A stretch of 64,000 bases of DNA. Source: SABI01 sp963676605. GTDB lineage: Bacteria; Spirochaetota; Spirochaetia; Sphaerochaetales; Sphaerochaetaceae. The notes below the pieces were generated by a model, which was not told the origin of the DNA, did not search any database, and was given only the letters and a program-made list of their open reading frames with translations. The position numbers and the translations under genes are program-made. The stretch spans positions 1 to 64,000 of the forward strand of contig CAXXSP010000065.1 of assembly GCA_963676605.2 (NCBI GenBank). Reading direction: 5' to 3'. This document shows, piece after piece, positions 51,152 through 60,540 of the stretch (positions within the stretch are counted from its first letter, which is position 1; each line of letters opens with the position of its first letter).

Positions 51152-53476
51152 TTACTCCTTATTGGTATCTGATGCTCCGATCGGGAGCTTATTCTTCTTG
51201 TCGAGGTGAACGAGTGTCACGAGGAGCACAGAGAGTGTTCCCAGTGCACTGAGCACCATATTGAGGGCTATGAGTGACCCGACCTGTCTGTTCGGCGGGA
51301 ATACGCTGAACACGAGGACGATGAATCCGCCCATGACTGCGATAGCATTGAATATGATCGCTTTTCCGGTATGGGTGATCGTCTCATTGACCGTATCGGT
51401 GATCGAATTGCCTTCTCTTCTCCTGTTCAGGTAGTGCTCGATGAGGTGGATGGCATAATCGACGCCGATTCCGATCGCGATCGATGATATGAGAGCTGTT
51501 GCAGAGCTGAGAGGGATTCCCAGCAGTCCCATCACACCGAAGTTGACGGTTGCCGTGATGGCGATGGGAATCGTTCCTACGATACCGACGAAGATACTTC
51601 TGAACACGAACGTAAGAAGAATTGCCACAATCAGGAATGAGATACCGAGCGAGAGAACCTGTCCTTCCATGAGAAGGTCGGCAAAGATATAGGAGGTGTA
51701 TCCGCTTCCTGCATAGGTGATGGTGATTCCCAGTTCCTTGAATTCCTGTTCATACGCTGCCACATCAGAAAGTATCTGCTCAATGAGCATCGAAGAATCG
51801 CTCTTCAGCTGCAGTGTCATATTCGTCTTCTGATAGTCGTAGTCGACCACTTTCGCTATCGTCTCGGGGTCTCCGCTCATATCATAGAGGAGGAGGTACT
51901 GGGCGATGAGTTCCTGGTTATCGGGGATGGAGAAGTACTCGTCCTGCTCCTCGTTGAGAACGAAGTTCATTCTCTTGATGAAATCGGTGAGGGAAAGACC
52001 TCCTCCAACCAGAGGATCTTTGAGAAGTTCTTCCTGCATCTGATCCATGAGAGAGAGGGCTTCGGGGGTTTTGAAGGTGTCAGGGTCTTCTCCGTTCAGG
52101 ATGATATTGATTGAACTTGTACCTGCAAAGGTTTCATTGACAAAAGAGTCTGTGACTGAGATGGGGTGATCATCTTCGAAATTGGCAAGGAAGCTTGTGT
52201 CGATCCAGATCATCGAAGCGCCGAGAATTCCCAGGGCAGCGACGATGAGGGCTGTCACGATCACCATCTTCCCTTTGTTCATGATAGCGGCAGTCCATCT
52301 ATGATCCCGTATCTTTTCGGTGACAGGAGTTTCGAGATCCTCATCTTCTCTCCTTTTCCCGCTTCTGGGGATGCCGAGGATCCTGATGGATGCAGGGAAG
52401 AGGATGAGAGCAAAGAGCATTTCCGTGAGAACTCCCACTGCCGAGAAGAGACCGAAGTACCGGACAGGGAGAACCTGGCTGGTCATCAGCGCCATGAATC
52501 CGATCGCTGTGGTAAGCGCTGCCATAAACACGGGGCGCGTCATATCCTTGAGAGTCTTATGTATAAGCTCGTCCTTTGTGATCAGCGGATTCTTTTTAAT
52601 GAGGTACATGATAGTGTTGTGCATATGAATACCGTAGGCGACGCCTATGGCGATCAGCATGACCGGTATCATCGTATCAACCGAGTAGACCGGTATCTTG
52701 AACAAGGCCATCGTCCCGAATGATGCTACGGTTCCGAGAAGTACAATCACCATATTGATGATCGTGTGACGTACGCTTCTGAGCAGGATGTACAGAAGAA
52801 TGATCATCGTCACCATGACGATCGGGAACATTCGTGCCATATCAGCAGGGCCGAGAGATGCGAGTGCTCCTTCGACGATCGGTCTTCCTGCTACATAGAT
52901 TTTCTCAGGCCCTTCATACTGTTTTACGAATGCTGTAAGTTCTTTCTCGAGGGTTTTGGTGTCAGCTTCCTCATCAAGGGGAAATGCGATGATCGTACTC
53001 GTCTCGTCGTGTGAGACCACATATCCGGCGATCATTTCATTGTTTCTCACCTGTTCTCTGATATAGGCGAATTCCTCTTCACTCTCGGGAGTCTCTTCGT
53101 AGAACGGTCCTACTTCAAGACCCCATTCACTCCCGGTGATGTTGTCGGCGTGATAGAGGCTTGTGATATCTTCATCGAGAATCTCCTCGAACTGTGCGGG
53201 AAGATCTTCCGAGATCTGCCGTATTTTATCGAACGTCCCCGCATTATAGATGCTCTGGGGGTGTTCGATGGCGATCATGATCGAGTCGGTAATGCCGAAC
53301 TCTTCACTCGCCTTGTCACTTGCAACAAATGCCGGGTGTTCTGACGGCATATATTCATCAAGATCCGTCTCCAGCTGAGCATTATCTGCAATCTGCAGAA
53401 CAAAGATGACTGAGACAAGAAGAATGCCGAGCAGGATAGGCAGCGGTCTCTGTGTTATTTTCTGTATTATGTTCAT
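51152..53476 (-). CDS. MMPL/RND family transporter
   Basis: A 774-aa proton-driven inner-membrane exporter of the hydrophobe/amphiphile or MMPL branch. One helix at the N-terminus is followed by a periplasmic domain (about 30-205), a block of helices with GVAYGIHMHNTIMYLIKK, a second periplasmic domain (about 420-590) and a second helix block with SIAIGIGVDYAIHLIEHYLN containing the Asp expected for proton relay. Such proteins move lipids or hydrophobic compounds toward the outer membrane. The downstream LolA-like and outer-membrane proteins complete a likely trans-envelope route. A palindromic operator sits 13 nt before the start. Cargo unknown. Confidence 0.88.
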   Translation of the reverse strand: MNIIQKITQRPLPILLGILLVSVIFVLQIADNAQLETDLDEYMPSEHPAFVASDKASEEFGITDSIMIAIEHPQSIYNAGTFDKIRQISEDLPAQFEEILDEDITSLYHADNITGSEWGLEVGPFYEETPESEEEFAYIREQVRNNEMIAGYVVSHDETSTIIAFPLDEEADTKTLEKELTAFVKQYEGPEKIYVAGRPIVEGALASLGPADMARMFPIVMVTMIILLYILLRSVRHTIINMVIVLLGTVASFGTMALFKIPVYSVDTMIPVMLIAIGVAYGIHMHNTIMYLIKKNPLITKDELIHKTLKDMTRPVFMAALTTAIGFMALMTSQVLPVRYFGLFSAVGVLTEMLFALILFPASIRILGIPRSGKRREDEDLETPVTEKIRDHRWTAAIMNKGKMVIVTALIVAALGILGASMIWIDTSFLANFEDDHPISVTDSFVNETFAGTSSINIILNGEDPDTFKTPEALSLMDQMQEELLKDPLVGGGLSLTDFIKRMNFVLNEEQDEYFSIPDNQELIAQYLLLYDMSGDPETIAKVVDYDYQKTNMTLQLKSDSSMLIEQILSDVAAYEQEFKELGITITYAGSGYTSYIFADLLMEGQVLSLGISFLIVAILLTFVFRSIFVGIVGTIPIAITATVNFGVMGLLGIPLSSATALISSIAIGIGVDYAIHLIEHYLNRRREGNSITDTVNETITHTGKAIIFNAIAVMGGFIVLVFSVFPPNRQVGSLIALNMVLSALGTLSVLLVTLVHLDKKNKLPIGASDTNKE

Positions 53477-53488
53477 ACTCCTCCAATA

Positions 53489-53504
53489 GTTAACGATAAC
53501 TAAC
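53489..53504. promoter_or_regulatory. Probable TetR operator upstream of the RND gene
   Basis: GTTAACGATAACTAAC is an imperfect palindrome. It differs at only three positions from the element before the TetR gene (54132-54147). Its place between the TetR stop and the transporter start suggests direct repression of the transporter operon. Confidence 0.7.
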
Positions 53505-53527
53505 TTTATAGATTAAAAAAATATATT

Positions 53528-54115
53528 CTACTCTCTGAACAACACGGTACAGAGAAGTCTGTTCAGATTACTCGCTTCTGAAACGAGAGATGTTCTCTCC
53601 TTCGAGACATTCCAACGTGTGACAGTAAGCCGGACCGTCGAGAGAATGATCAGAGCGATATCTGCCGGTGAAAGAGAATCATAGACCATCTCAGAGGCCT
53701 TCATCTCGGTGCAGATACCTTCAAGGTTGGAGAGCATATTCTCCAGAAGAGCTTTCAGATGGGGTTTGAGTGTCTCATCCGAGTGAAAGACTTCTTCGCT
53801 GAAGATAAATAGGGCAAACGCAGGGTTTTTCTCGATCGTGGTGAAAAGAGCTGTAAGGAAAGGAATGAAAAAAGATTCCCGCGTTTCCTGATTTTCTTTC
53901 AACAGCATGAAGTGAGGAGCAATATTCCCCTGCAGGACATCTAGCATTGCTACCAGGATCGCATGTTTAGAAGCGAAATGACGATAGATGGCAGGTTCTG
54001 TGACTCCCAATGCTTTTGCTATATTTCTGATGGTGAGGGAGTGCATTCCCCTCTCAGCAGAGATGGCGAGTGATGAGAAGATAATCTGGTTCTGTCTTTC
54101 AGTATATTCCTTCAT
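53528..54115 (-). CDS. TetR family transcriptional regulator
   Basis: A 195-aa repressor-type protein. The N-terminal helix-turn-helix reads SLTIRNIAKALGVTEPAIYR followed by HFASKHAIL (about residues 24-52), a typical TetR DNA-binding domain. The C-terminal ligand domain is all helical. GGAGAAA precedes the ATG at 54115. It is followed on the same strand by the MMPL/RND transporter, 51 nt away. Two near-identical palindromes, one before this gene and one before the transporter, imply autoregulation plus control of the export module. The inducing ligand is unknown. Confidence 0.92.
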   Translation of the reverse strand: MKEYTERQNQIIFSSLAISAERGMHSLTIRNIAKALGVTEPAIYRHFASKHAILVAMLDVLQGNIAPHFMLLKENQETRESFFIPFLTALFTTIEKNPAFALFIFSEEVFHSDETLKPHLKALLENMLSNLEGICTEMKASEMVYDSLSPADIALIILSTVRLTVTRWNVSKERTSLVSEASNLNRLLCTVLFRE

Positions 54116-54131
54116 TGTTTCTCCAATACAT

Positions 54132-54147
54132 GTTAACGTTCACTAAC
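54132..54147. promoter_or_regulatory. Probable TetR autoregulatory operator
   Basis: GTTAACGTTCACTAAC is an imperfect palindrome (revcomp GTTAGTGAACGTTAAC), 16 nt upstream of the TetR start codon. It shares 13 of 16 positions with the element before the transporter gene. Confidence 0.7.
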
Positions 54148-54191
54148 GTACATCTGTTTTCCTTGTACGTCAAGAGATTTTCACATCTTTT

Positions 54192-55352
54192 TTAGAAAAT
54201 TCCGGAATCGGGTAGGACGGCAAGAGAGAGTCTGGGGGTCTCGGGAGGAGTGAAGAGACGTACACTCTCCAGGGTATTGAACAGTTCACGCACATTTCCT
54301 GGCCAGGTATGGTTCATAAGGCGAAGAACACTCTCTTCCTCCAGCTCTCTTTTTTCTCCCACCTTGTTCAGATAATGAACAGCAAGGAGAGGAATGTCTT
54401 CAAGCCGATCCCGCAGGGGCGGGAGGCTGATAACGAGAGGTGCTATCCGGTGATAGAGGTCTTTGCGGAATCTGTTTTCTCTCGAAAGGGAGCCGATATT
54501 CTCATTGCTCAGGCTGAGGAGCTGGAAATCACTTCGTCTCACACACTCTGATCCTATCGGGAGGTATTCTCCCGTTTCCAGCACTCTGAGCAGCTTTCCC
54601 TGAATCTCATAGGGAAAATCCTCGATCTCATCAAGGAATAGAATGCCTCGATGCGCCCGGTCTATACATCCCTGACGGTCTTCTTTCGAATCGGTATAGG
54701 AGCCTTTTTTCGAGCCGAACAGAAAGGCATCGGAAAGTGTCGGCGTAATAGCCGAGCAGTTCACTTTTTCAACAGGAGTTCCCGGACTGCTGCAGTGGAT
54801 GATCATATCGGCAACGACTTCTTTGCCGCTGCCCGTCTCTCCGGTGATATGAATCGCCCGGTAGCGTGTACCTACGGTTGATATCATATTCCTGATCTCT
54901 CTGATCTTCCGTGACTCTCCGACAAGCGTGTCGGGTTTTTGAGGAGGAGGGGAGGAAGGGACCTGACCCCGATGTTCATCCTTCAGATAGGGATCAAGAG
55001 CCTTCGGGCCGGATACAGAGAGGAGGCACTGTATCAGCTGATTCCCTGTGAAGGGACGGTAAAGCACTGCCGTTGACCCGTCCGAGGCATAACTGCTCTG
55101 GAGTGACTTCCGTTCAGGAATGAAGAGTTTCGGACCGGGAATACGGGAGGAAAGCATGTACTCCAGGAGAGGAAAAACTCCCTGCGTGTGGTATCCCTCG
55201 TCGATAATGAGAAGGGGATGGGGATCCTGTGTGATGGTGCGGCAGAGCGCTTTCAATCTCCTGTCATGCATGACACTGATAACCGGTGCAGCGAGATGAC
55301 TCTGTATCTCATGAAGAAGTGTCTTATTTTTAGTAAACAGATAAACAGCCAT
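54192..55352 (-). CDS. Sigma-54-activator-like AAA+ protein lacking GAFTGA and HTH
   Basis: A 386-aa protein with an NtrC-type layout but missing key parts. The first ~130 residues (MAVYLFTKNKTLLHEIQ...) look like a receiver-like domain without a clear phospho-acceptor aspartate. The AAA+ domain has Walker A GETGSGKEV (about 165), Walker B GILFLDEIEDF (about 235) and FRKDLYHRI with arginine-finger residues. The sigma-54-contacting loop, normally GAFTGA, reads GSYTDS, and no Fis-type helix-turn-helix follows the WPGNVRELFNTLES segment. It may therefore not activate sigma-54. GAGGAG lies 8 bases before the ATG at 55352. It follows rsmE on the same strand. Confidence 0.78.
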   Translation of the reverse strand: MAVYLFTKNKTLLHEIQSHLAAPVISVMHDRRLKALCRTITQDPHPLLIIDEGYHTQGVFPLLEYMLSSRIPGPKLFIPERKSLQSSYASDGSTAVLYRPFTGNQLIQCLLSVSGPKALDPYLKDEHRGQVPSSPPPQKPDTLVGESRKIREIRNMISTVGTRYRAIHITGETGSGKEVVADMIIHCSSPGTPVEKVNCSAITPTLSDAFLFGSKKGSYTDSKEDRQGCIDRAHRGILFLDEIEDFPYEIQGKLLRVLETGEYLPIGSECVRRSDFQLLSLSNENIGSLSRENRFRKDLYHRIAPLVISLPPLRDRLEDIPLLAVHYLNKVGEKRELEEESVLRLMNHTWPGNVRELFNTLESVRLFTPPETPRLSLAVLPDSGIF

Positions 55353-55429
55353 GATGTACTCCTCATCAGAAGGTACTGAAATACTCCTGTGAGATAACTG
55401 TATGACGGGTTGTAGCTCTTTACAATCTC

Positions 55430-56221
55430 TCAAGTGTGAGAGAGGAGGTCAATGGCATATTGTGAAGTAAGTGCAGAAGCTGCAACAGCTGCGGTTTCTG
55501 TTCTAAGGATGTTGGTCTGAAGCAGCACCGGCTGAGCCCCTTTTTCGAGGAGGAACGAGACTTCTTCCGTACTCAGCCCTCCCTCTGCTCCGATGAGGAG
55601 GGATAGGGGAGAGGAAGGATCTGACTGAATCAGATGCTTCAGAGTTGAAAAGAGGGTGGGGGTTTTCTCTTCAAGGGACTGATGGAAGAAAAGGAGGCGG
55701 CCGGGATTTTCTATGTGCGAGAAGATATCGGAGATTTTGATCGGTTCCTCGATACGGGTAAGGACAGGAGATCCGCTCTGCTGAATAGCCTGCTGGGCCA
55801 CCTTCCGGTACCGGGAAGCCTTCGTTTCCCAGTTTTTCGTCACATCCGAGACGGTGAACCTTGTCATCAGCGGGGTGATGCTTGTGATGCCGAGCTCACT
55901 GCACTGCCGGATGATCTGCTCGAGTTTTTTTCCTTTTCCCACTCCCTGGTAGAGATGAATGACAGGAAAAGGGCCCCTGAAGGAACTGAACGAGTCCGTT
56001 ATCTCCTGTGCACCCTCACTCTGCTCTTCCGAGTTGACAGTAAGGGATTCTTTGGAGACAGAGGTGATGGTGAGCGTGTAATAGGTTCCCGTCCGGTCTC
56101 TTCCTGTGAAGGAGTCTCCCCTTTTGAGGCGGAGAACATTGGCAAGATAATGGCGGTCCTTTCCGGTGAGGATACACTCTTCCCCGCCGTGAAAGGAGGA
56201 AGGGAGGACGAAGATTCTCAT
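55430..56221 (-). CDS. rsmE: 16S rRNA (uracil-1498-N3) methyltransferase RsmE
   Basis: A SPOUT-class methyltransferase that modifies U1498 of 16S rRNA. The 263-aa protein has the N-terminal PUA-like part (GKDRHYLANVLRLKRGDSF) and the C-terminal knot with LLIGAEGGLSTEEVSFL (about 208-224) and ILRTETAAVAASALT (about 239-253), both RsmE signatures. QGVGKGKKLEQIIRQCSELG is also typical. Its ATG is immediately adjacent to the stop of ctpA, so the two genes are co-transcribed. Confidence 0.95.
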   Translation of the reverse strand: MRIFVLPSSFHGGEECILTGKDRHYLANVLRLKRGDSFTGRDRTGTYYTLTITSVSKESLTVNSEEQSEGAQEITDSFSSFRGPFPVIHLYQGVGKGKKLEQIIRQCSELGITSITPLMTRFTVSDVTKNWETKASRYRKVAQQAIQQSGSPVLTRIEEPIKISDIFSHIENPGRLLFFHQSLEEKTPTLFSTLKHLIQSDPSSPLSLLIGAEGGLSTEEVSFLLEKGAQPVLLQTNILRTETAAVAASALTSQYAIDLLSHT

Positions 56222-57649
56222 CTACTTCCCGTCCCGAATGAATTCTACCGCCCGCTGTATCACAGGATCGAAATCAACGTCAGCAACTGGTCGTTCTTCG
56301 AACGGAATATGTCTCAGATACTCCCTTCTCAGGACCACACGGAATATATTCTCACTGATACCGGTATCAAGCGGGGCTACCTCGGTGAGGTAGGTGGTAT
56401 AATCTTCCTCCGTTCCTTTCGGATGCGCTTCGACGAAGGAGGAGGTGATATCGGTGGAGATGAACTCAAGGTAGGCGTCCATCTGTTCTTCTTTCACGAT
56501 GATTCCCTCTGATTCGATATCGACAGGGATTCCCACCTTGTGGATATCGTTTCCGTTCGGGGTCTGGTACTGGGACCAGGTGAGGGTATAATAGCCGTCA
56601 CCGAAGGGGGAGACGATCTGTATCAGCCCTTTCCCGAAGGTGGTGCTTCCGATGAGGGTCGCTCTTCCGTTATCACTCAGGGCTCCGGCGAGTATTTCCG
56701 AGCTTGAGGCGCTGCCCCCGTTCACCAGGAGAACAAGCGGCAGCTCTTTCGGGACGATGAGTTCGTCACTGGCTACATACACTCTCTGGTTTTTCTTGTC
56801 TTTCGCATGTATCTGAACGATTTTGCCGTCATCAAGAATCATGTCTGCAATTCTGAGGGTCGAATCGACAATGCCTCCGGGGTTGTTCCTGAGGTCGATG
56901 ATCAGAGCCGAACTATCCTCGAGATCCATTGCGGCAAATTCGTCATAGACCTGCTCTGCTGTCGATTCGGTGAACTGCGTGATCTGAAGGTAGGCGATAT
57001 CGCCGTCTATGATATCAGAGGAGACCGTCGGAACCTGTACCGTCTGCCTGACGACATCGACTTCAAAGGTGACAGTTCCACGCAGGATCGTGAGGTGAAC
57101 CGTTGTTCCCGGTTTTCCCTTCAGGGCCTTCGATGCTTCGTCAGCTTCCAGGTCATCAACGGCATTTCCATCGATATGGCTGATCAGGTCTCCCGATATG
57201 AGTCCGGCCTGCTCCGCAGGGGAGCCGGGGAAGACCGAAGTGATGTTGATCATGTAGGTCTCGGGGTTCGTGAAGTCTCGATACTCAAGGTAGTTTTTCG
57301 AGATATAGGAACCTATTCCGCTATATTCTCCGGTTGTTTCTTCACTGAAGTCCGAACTCTCTTTTGAGACGATATATGCCGAGTATTCGTCCTTCAATCC
57401 CTCGAAGAGACCCTTCGCCATCTCCTCGTACACGTTCTTGTGATCTATATCGAAAAGAAAGTCTCTGTCGACTATCCTGTAGAGGAGTTCGAGCCTCTGC
57501 ATATTCTGAGAGATCTCGTCTCCCGTCTGATCCTCGAGGGACTTATCTGAAAAAAGAGAGGAGACAATCTTCTCTTCTGCTCCTCCTGAAACGACCATCT
57601 GAGGAATGAGAATCAGGATGACACACCATAGGATCATTAGCTTTTTCAT
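56222..57649 (-). CDS. C-terminal processing peptidase (S41 family)
   Basis: A 475-aa periplasmic serine protease of the CtpA/Prc type that cleaves proteins at their C-termini. A signal peptide (MILWCVILILIPQMVVSGG) is followed by a PDZ domain (about 100-190) containing GSPAEQAGLISGDLISHIDG. The S41 domain has ALIIDLRNNPGGIV (about 245) and the catalytic serine in LLVNGGSASSSEILAGALSD (about 300), with the Lys in TTFGKGLIQ (about 335). The C-terminal ~90 residues are an unrecognised extension. It heads a ctpA-rsmE-AAA+ gene row and is divergent from lgt. Confidence 0.92.
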   Translation of the reverse strand: MKKLMILWCVILILIPQMVVSGGAEEKIVSSLFSDKSLEDQTGDEISQNMQRLELLYRIVDRDFLFDIDHKNVYEEMAKGLFEGLKDEYSAYIVSKESSDFSEETTGEYSGIGSYISKNYLEYRDFTNPETYMINITSVFPGSPAEQAGLISGDLISHIDGNAVDDLEADEASKALKGKPGTTVHLTILRGTVTFEVDVVRQTVQVPTVSSDIIDGDIAYLQITQFTESTAEQVYDEFAAMDLEDSSALIIDLRNNPGGIVDSTLRIADMILDDGKIVQIHAKDKKNQRVYVASDELIVPKELPLVLLVNGGSASSSEILAGALSDNGRATLIGSTTFGKGLIQIVSPFGDGYYTLTWSQYQTPNGNDIHKVGIPVDIESEGIIVKEEQMDAYLEFISTDITSSFVEAHPKGTEEDYTTYLTEVAPLDTGISENIFRVVLRREYLRHIPFEERPVADVDFDPVIQRAVEFIRDGK

Positions 57650-57731
57650 ACTCTCAATATACGGTAAAAGTTAACAAGAGACTACCTCTTCCATGGTTGA
57701 CCACTCATCCTTCTCTTACTACACTTCTTTC

Positions 57732-58724
57732 ATGGCTAACTATATTGCGTTTCCCACCTGGATATCACCGACGGTGTTTCCGGGGCTTCCTATCAGATGG
57801 TACTCCCTCATGTATCTGGTCGCCTTTGCCGTGACATATATCATGGTGAACAGGCAGAAGAAGAGAGGAAAGATAGATATAAGCAGTGACGATACACTCA
57901 CTCTCTTTCTCTATGCGATCATAGGACTCATACTCGGTGCGAGACTTTTCTCGACCCTGTTCTATGAAGGTTCTTTCTATTACTGGACACATCCCCATCT
58001 CATTTTCTGGCCGTTCAGGAACGGACAGTTCGTCGGTCTTCCGGGGCTGAGCTATCACGGGGGGCTCGTGGGTGTGGTCGTCGGCGTCTATCTCTTTTCG
58101 AGGAAATACCGGTTCAACTACCTGCACCTCGGCGATATCCTGGTAACCGGTATCCCTCTCGGGTACACCTTCGGCCGTCTCGGGAATTTCATTAACGGTG
58201 AACTGTGGGGGAAGGTATCTACTCTTCCCTGGGCTATGACGTTTCCCCTTGCCAGGCGCTTTCCAGAGACCGAGGAGTGGGTGAGGGAGATGGCGCAATC
58301 TCTTTCGATCGAATACTCATCGGGTGCGCTGATCAATCTGCCTCGGCATCCCTCTCAGCTCTATGAGGCTCTGTTTGAAGGGATTCTTCTGTTCCTCTTC
58401 ATGTACTTCATTATTCAGCCGAGAAGGAAAAGGGATGGATTTTCGATAGCCTGGTATCTGATCGGATACGGCACGGTCCGTTTCTTCATCGAGTATGTGA
58501 GGGAACCGGACAGGCAGATCGGCTACCTGATAGGGGACGGTCCGACCGAAAGGTTCACCTCGCTGCTGAATATCTCGATGGGACAGATCCTCTGTTTCGT
58601 CATGATTGCCTCGGGTATAGCACTGCTGTTCCTTACCCGGTATCTTGATCAGAAAAAACAGGCGGCAGCGGCCGCACAAGCTGCCGCTGCTTCGGCGCGA
58701 AAAAGAAGGAAAAAGAAAAAATGA
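57732..58724 (+). CDS. lgt: Prolipoprotein diacylglyceryl transferase
   Basis: Transfers diacylglycerol to the lipobox cysteine of prolipoproteins, the first step of lipoprotein maturation, in the inner membrane. The protein has about seven helices. Family motifs are LPIRWYSLMYLVAF (about 18-31), LSYHGGLVGVVVGVYLF (about 100) and the Lgt signature GRLGNFINGELWG (about 143-155). RHPSQLYEALFEG follows (about 200). The C-terminus ends in an Ala-rich then Lys/Arg-rich tail (ARKRRKKKK). The ATG at 57732 aligns with family N-termini; 57693 is a possible longer start. Its stop overlaps the next ATG by 4 nt. Confidence 0.95.
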   Translation: MANYIAFPTWISPTVFPGLPIRWYSLMYLVAFAVTYIMVNRQKKRGKIDISSDDTLTLFLYAIIGLILGARLFSTLFYEGSFYYWTHPHLIFWPFRNGQFVGLPGLSYHGGLVGVVVGVYLFSRKYRFNYLHLGDILVTGIPLGYTFGRLGNFINGELWGKVSTLPWAMTFPLARRFPETEEWVREMAQSLSIEYSSGALINLPRHPSQLYEALFEGILLFLFMYFIIQPRRKRDGFSIAWYLIGYGTVRFFIEYVREPDRQIGYLIGDGPTERFTSLLNISMGQILCFVMIASGIALLFLTRYLDQKKQAAAAAQAAAASARKRRKKKK

Positions 58725-60499
58725 ACCAGATTGATTCTCGAATTGCTGCGGTGCAGGGGTACCTGAGATCCCATGGTCTCTCTGCGCTCTATATAAGCGG
58801 TACGGATGTTCACCTCGGGGAGTATGTTCCTGAGAGGTACCGGAGCAGGGAGTGGATGACGGGGTTCACCGGTTCGGCGGGGACGGTTATTGTCACGCTG
58901 GACGGGTGTCACCTCTGGGTCGACAGCCGCTACTATATCCAGGGTGAGCTTCAGACCAGGGAAAACGGGGTCACCCTTCATCTGCTGGGAATGGATGGCG
59001 TACAGCCGCCGTTCGAGTGGCTTGGGGGGAGGAAACTCGCTTCCCTTGCAGTGGATGGGACCACCATCAGTGTGGAAGACTTCCGATCACTCGAGAAGAA
59101 GCTGAGCGGAACCACTGCAGAGATCACTGTCGTTGATGATGTGCTCGATACCCTCTGGGAGAGCAGACCCGAGCGGCCGTTCTCGCCTCTTCGTGACCTC
59201 CCTGTAAAAACGGCAGGGCGGAGCAGGAAAGAGAAGATCGAGCTTCTGAGAAATCTGATGAAAAAAGAAGGCACCGACGGTGTTCTGCTCAGTACCCTTG
59301 ATGATATCGCGTGGGTGACGAACCTGCGGGGACGGGATCTCCCGTTCACTCCTGTGTTCTATGCATACCTCGTGATCACACAGAAAAAGGCGGTGCTCTT
59401 CACCGACCTTTCCCGGTTTGACGATGCCCTTCTTCCATCTGTTTCCCAGGATATAACGATCGCTCCCTACGAGAGCCTGAGTGACACTCTTCCTTCACTT
59501 CTCGAAGAGTGTTCATCGGTGCAGCTCGCGACCACTCAGACAACGGTAGCTCTCTTTGAAGCGGTGAAAGACATCACCCGGGTTGATGAAGTACAGATTC
59601 AGAGATCCACCTTCGAGAAGGCGAAGAAGGATGCGGCAGAGATTGAAGGCTTCCGCAGGGCTCACTACCTGGACGGTCTCGCTCTCGTGCGTTTTCTCGC
59701 CTCTCTCTCAAAAGAGAAGGAGACGCTGACCGAAATCTCCATTGCGAAACGGCTTGAATCATTCAGGGAAATGAGTGAGGAGTATCTTTTCCCGTCGTTC
59801 TCCCCTATTGCAGGATACCGGGGACACGGGGCGATGGAGCACTACAGTGCTACACAGGAGAGCTGTGCTGCACTTGAAGGAGATGGCCTGCTGGTGCTCG
59901 ACACCGGAGGTCAGTACCTGAGCGGTACGACCGACGTGACCCGCACACTTCTGTTCGGAGAGCCGAGTGAAGAGATGAAACGAGATTATACTCTCGTCCT
60001 GAAAGGGAACCTTGCCCTCTCGAAGGCACGCTTTCCGCAGGGGACCTGCGGGTACCAGCTTGACGTCCTCGCCCGGCAGTTCCTCTGGGACAGAGGCTAC
60101 ACTTACCGTCACGGCACAGGACACGGAGTGGGCTTCTCACTCGGTGTGCATGAAGGGCCGATGCGGATCAGCCCGAATGCCCTGGAGATTCCTCTGGAAG
60201 CAGGACATGTACTGAGCAATGAACCGGGAATCTACCGAAGGGACGAGTGGGGAATCAGACTTGAGAACCTTGTCAGTGTCTTCAGTGAGGGAGTGACGGA
60301 ATTCGGTCAGTTCAACACCTTCGAGGTGCTGACCCTCTGTCCTTTCGAGCGTTGTCTGATTGATTCCGCCCTCTTGAGTGATGAAGAGCTTTCCCTGCTC
60401 AATGCCTATCATCAGTGGGTATACGAGGAGCTTTCCCGCTCGCTCAGTGAAGAAGATGGGCACTGGCTGAGAGAGGCCACTTTACCGATTGAAAGATAA
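58721..60499 (+). CDS. Xaa-Pro aminopeptidase (M24B family)
   Basis: A 592-aa cytoplasmic metallopeptidase that removes an N-terminal residue preceding proline. Two creatinase-like N-terminal domains are followed by the pita-bread catalytic domain. Metal ligands are visible in order: two Asp in LVLDTGGQYLSGTTDVTRTL (about 390-409), His in YRHGTGHGVGF (about 465), Glu in LSNEPGIYR (about 500) and Glu in GIRLENLVSVF (about 512). Length matches the large, eukaryote-like APP subfamily. It begins within the last codons of lgt (ATGA overlap), so they are coupled. Confidence 0.94.
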   Translation: MNQIDSRIAAVQGYLRSHGLSALYISGTDVHLGEYVPERYRSREWMTGFTGSAGTVIVTLDGCHLWVDSRYYIQGELQTRENGVTLHLLGMDGVQPPFEWLGGRKLASLAVDGTTISVEDFRSLEKKLSGTTAEITVVDDVLDTLWESRPERPFSPLRDLPVKTAGRSRKEKIELLRNLMKKEGTDGVLLSTLDDIAWVTNLRGRDLPFTPVFYAYLVITQKKAVLFTDLSRFDDALLPSVSQDITIAPYESLSDTLPSLLEECSSVQLATTQTTVALFEAVKDITRVDEVQIQRSTFEKAKKDAAEIEGFRRAHYLDGLALVRFLASLSKEKETLTEISIAKRLESFREMSEEYLFPSFSPIAGYRGHGAMEHYSATQESCAALEGDGLLVLDTGGQYLSGTTDVTRTLLFGEPSEEMKRDYTLVLKGNLALSKARFPQGTCGYQLDVLARQFLWDRGYTYRHGTGHGVGFSLGVHEGPMRISPNALEIPLEAGHVLSNEPGIYRRDEWGIRLENLVSVFSEGVTEFGQFNTFEVLTLCPFERCLIDSALLSDEELSLLNAYHQWVYEELSRSLSEEDGHWLREATLPIER

Positions 60500-60540
60500 T
60501 TGAGTATATTGAGAGAAATTACTATGAAAGGAGATTCATC

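Noticed and set aside
52166..52723. 185-aa plus-strand frame inside the RND transporter
   Set aside because: Antisense shadow with a very high His/Asp/Arg content; the minus-strand transporter is unambiguous.
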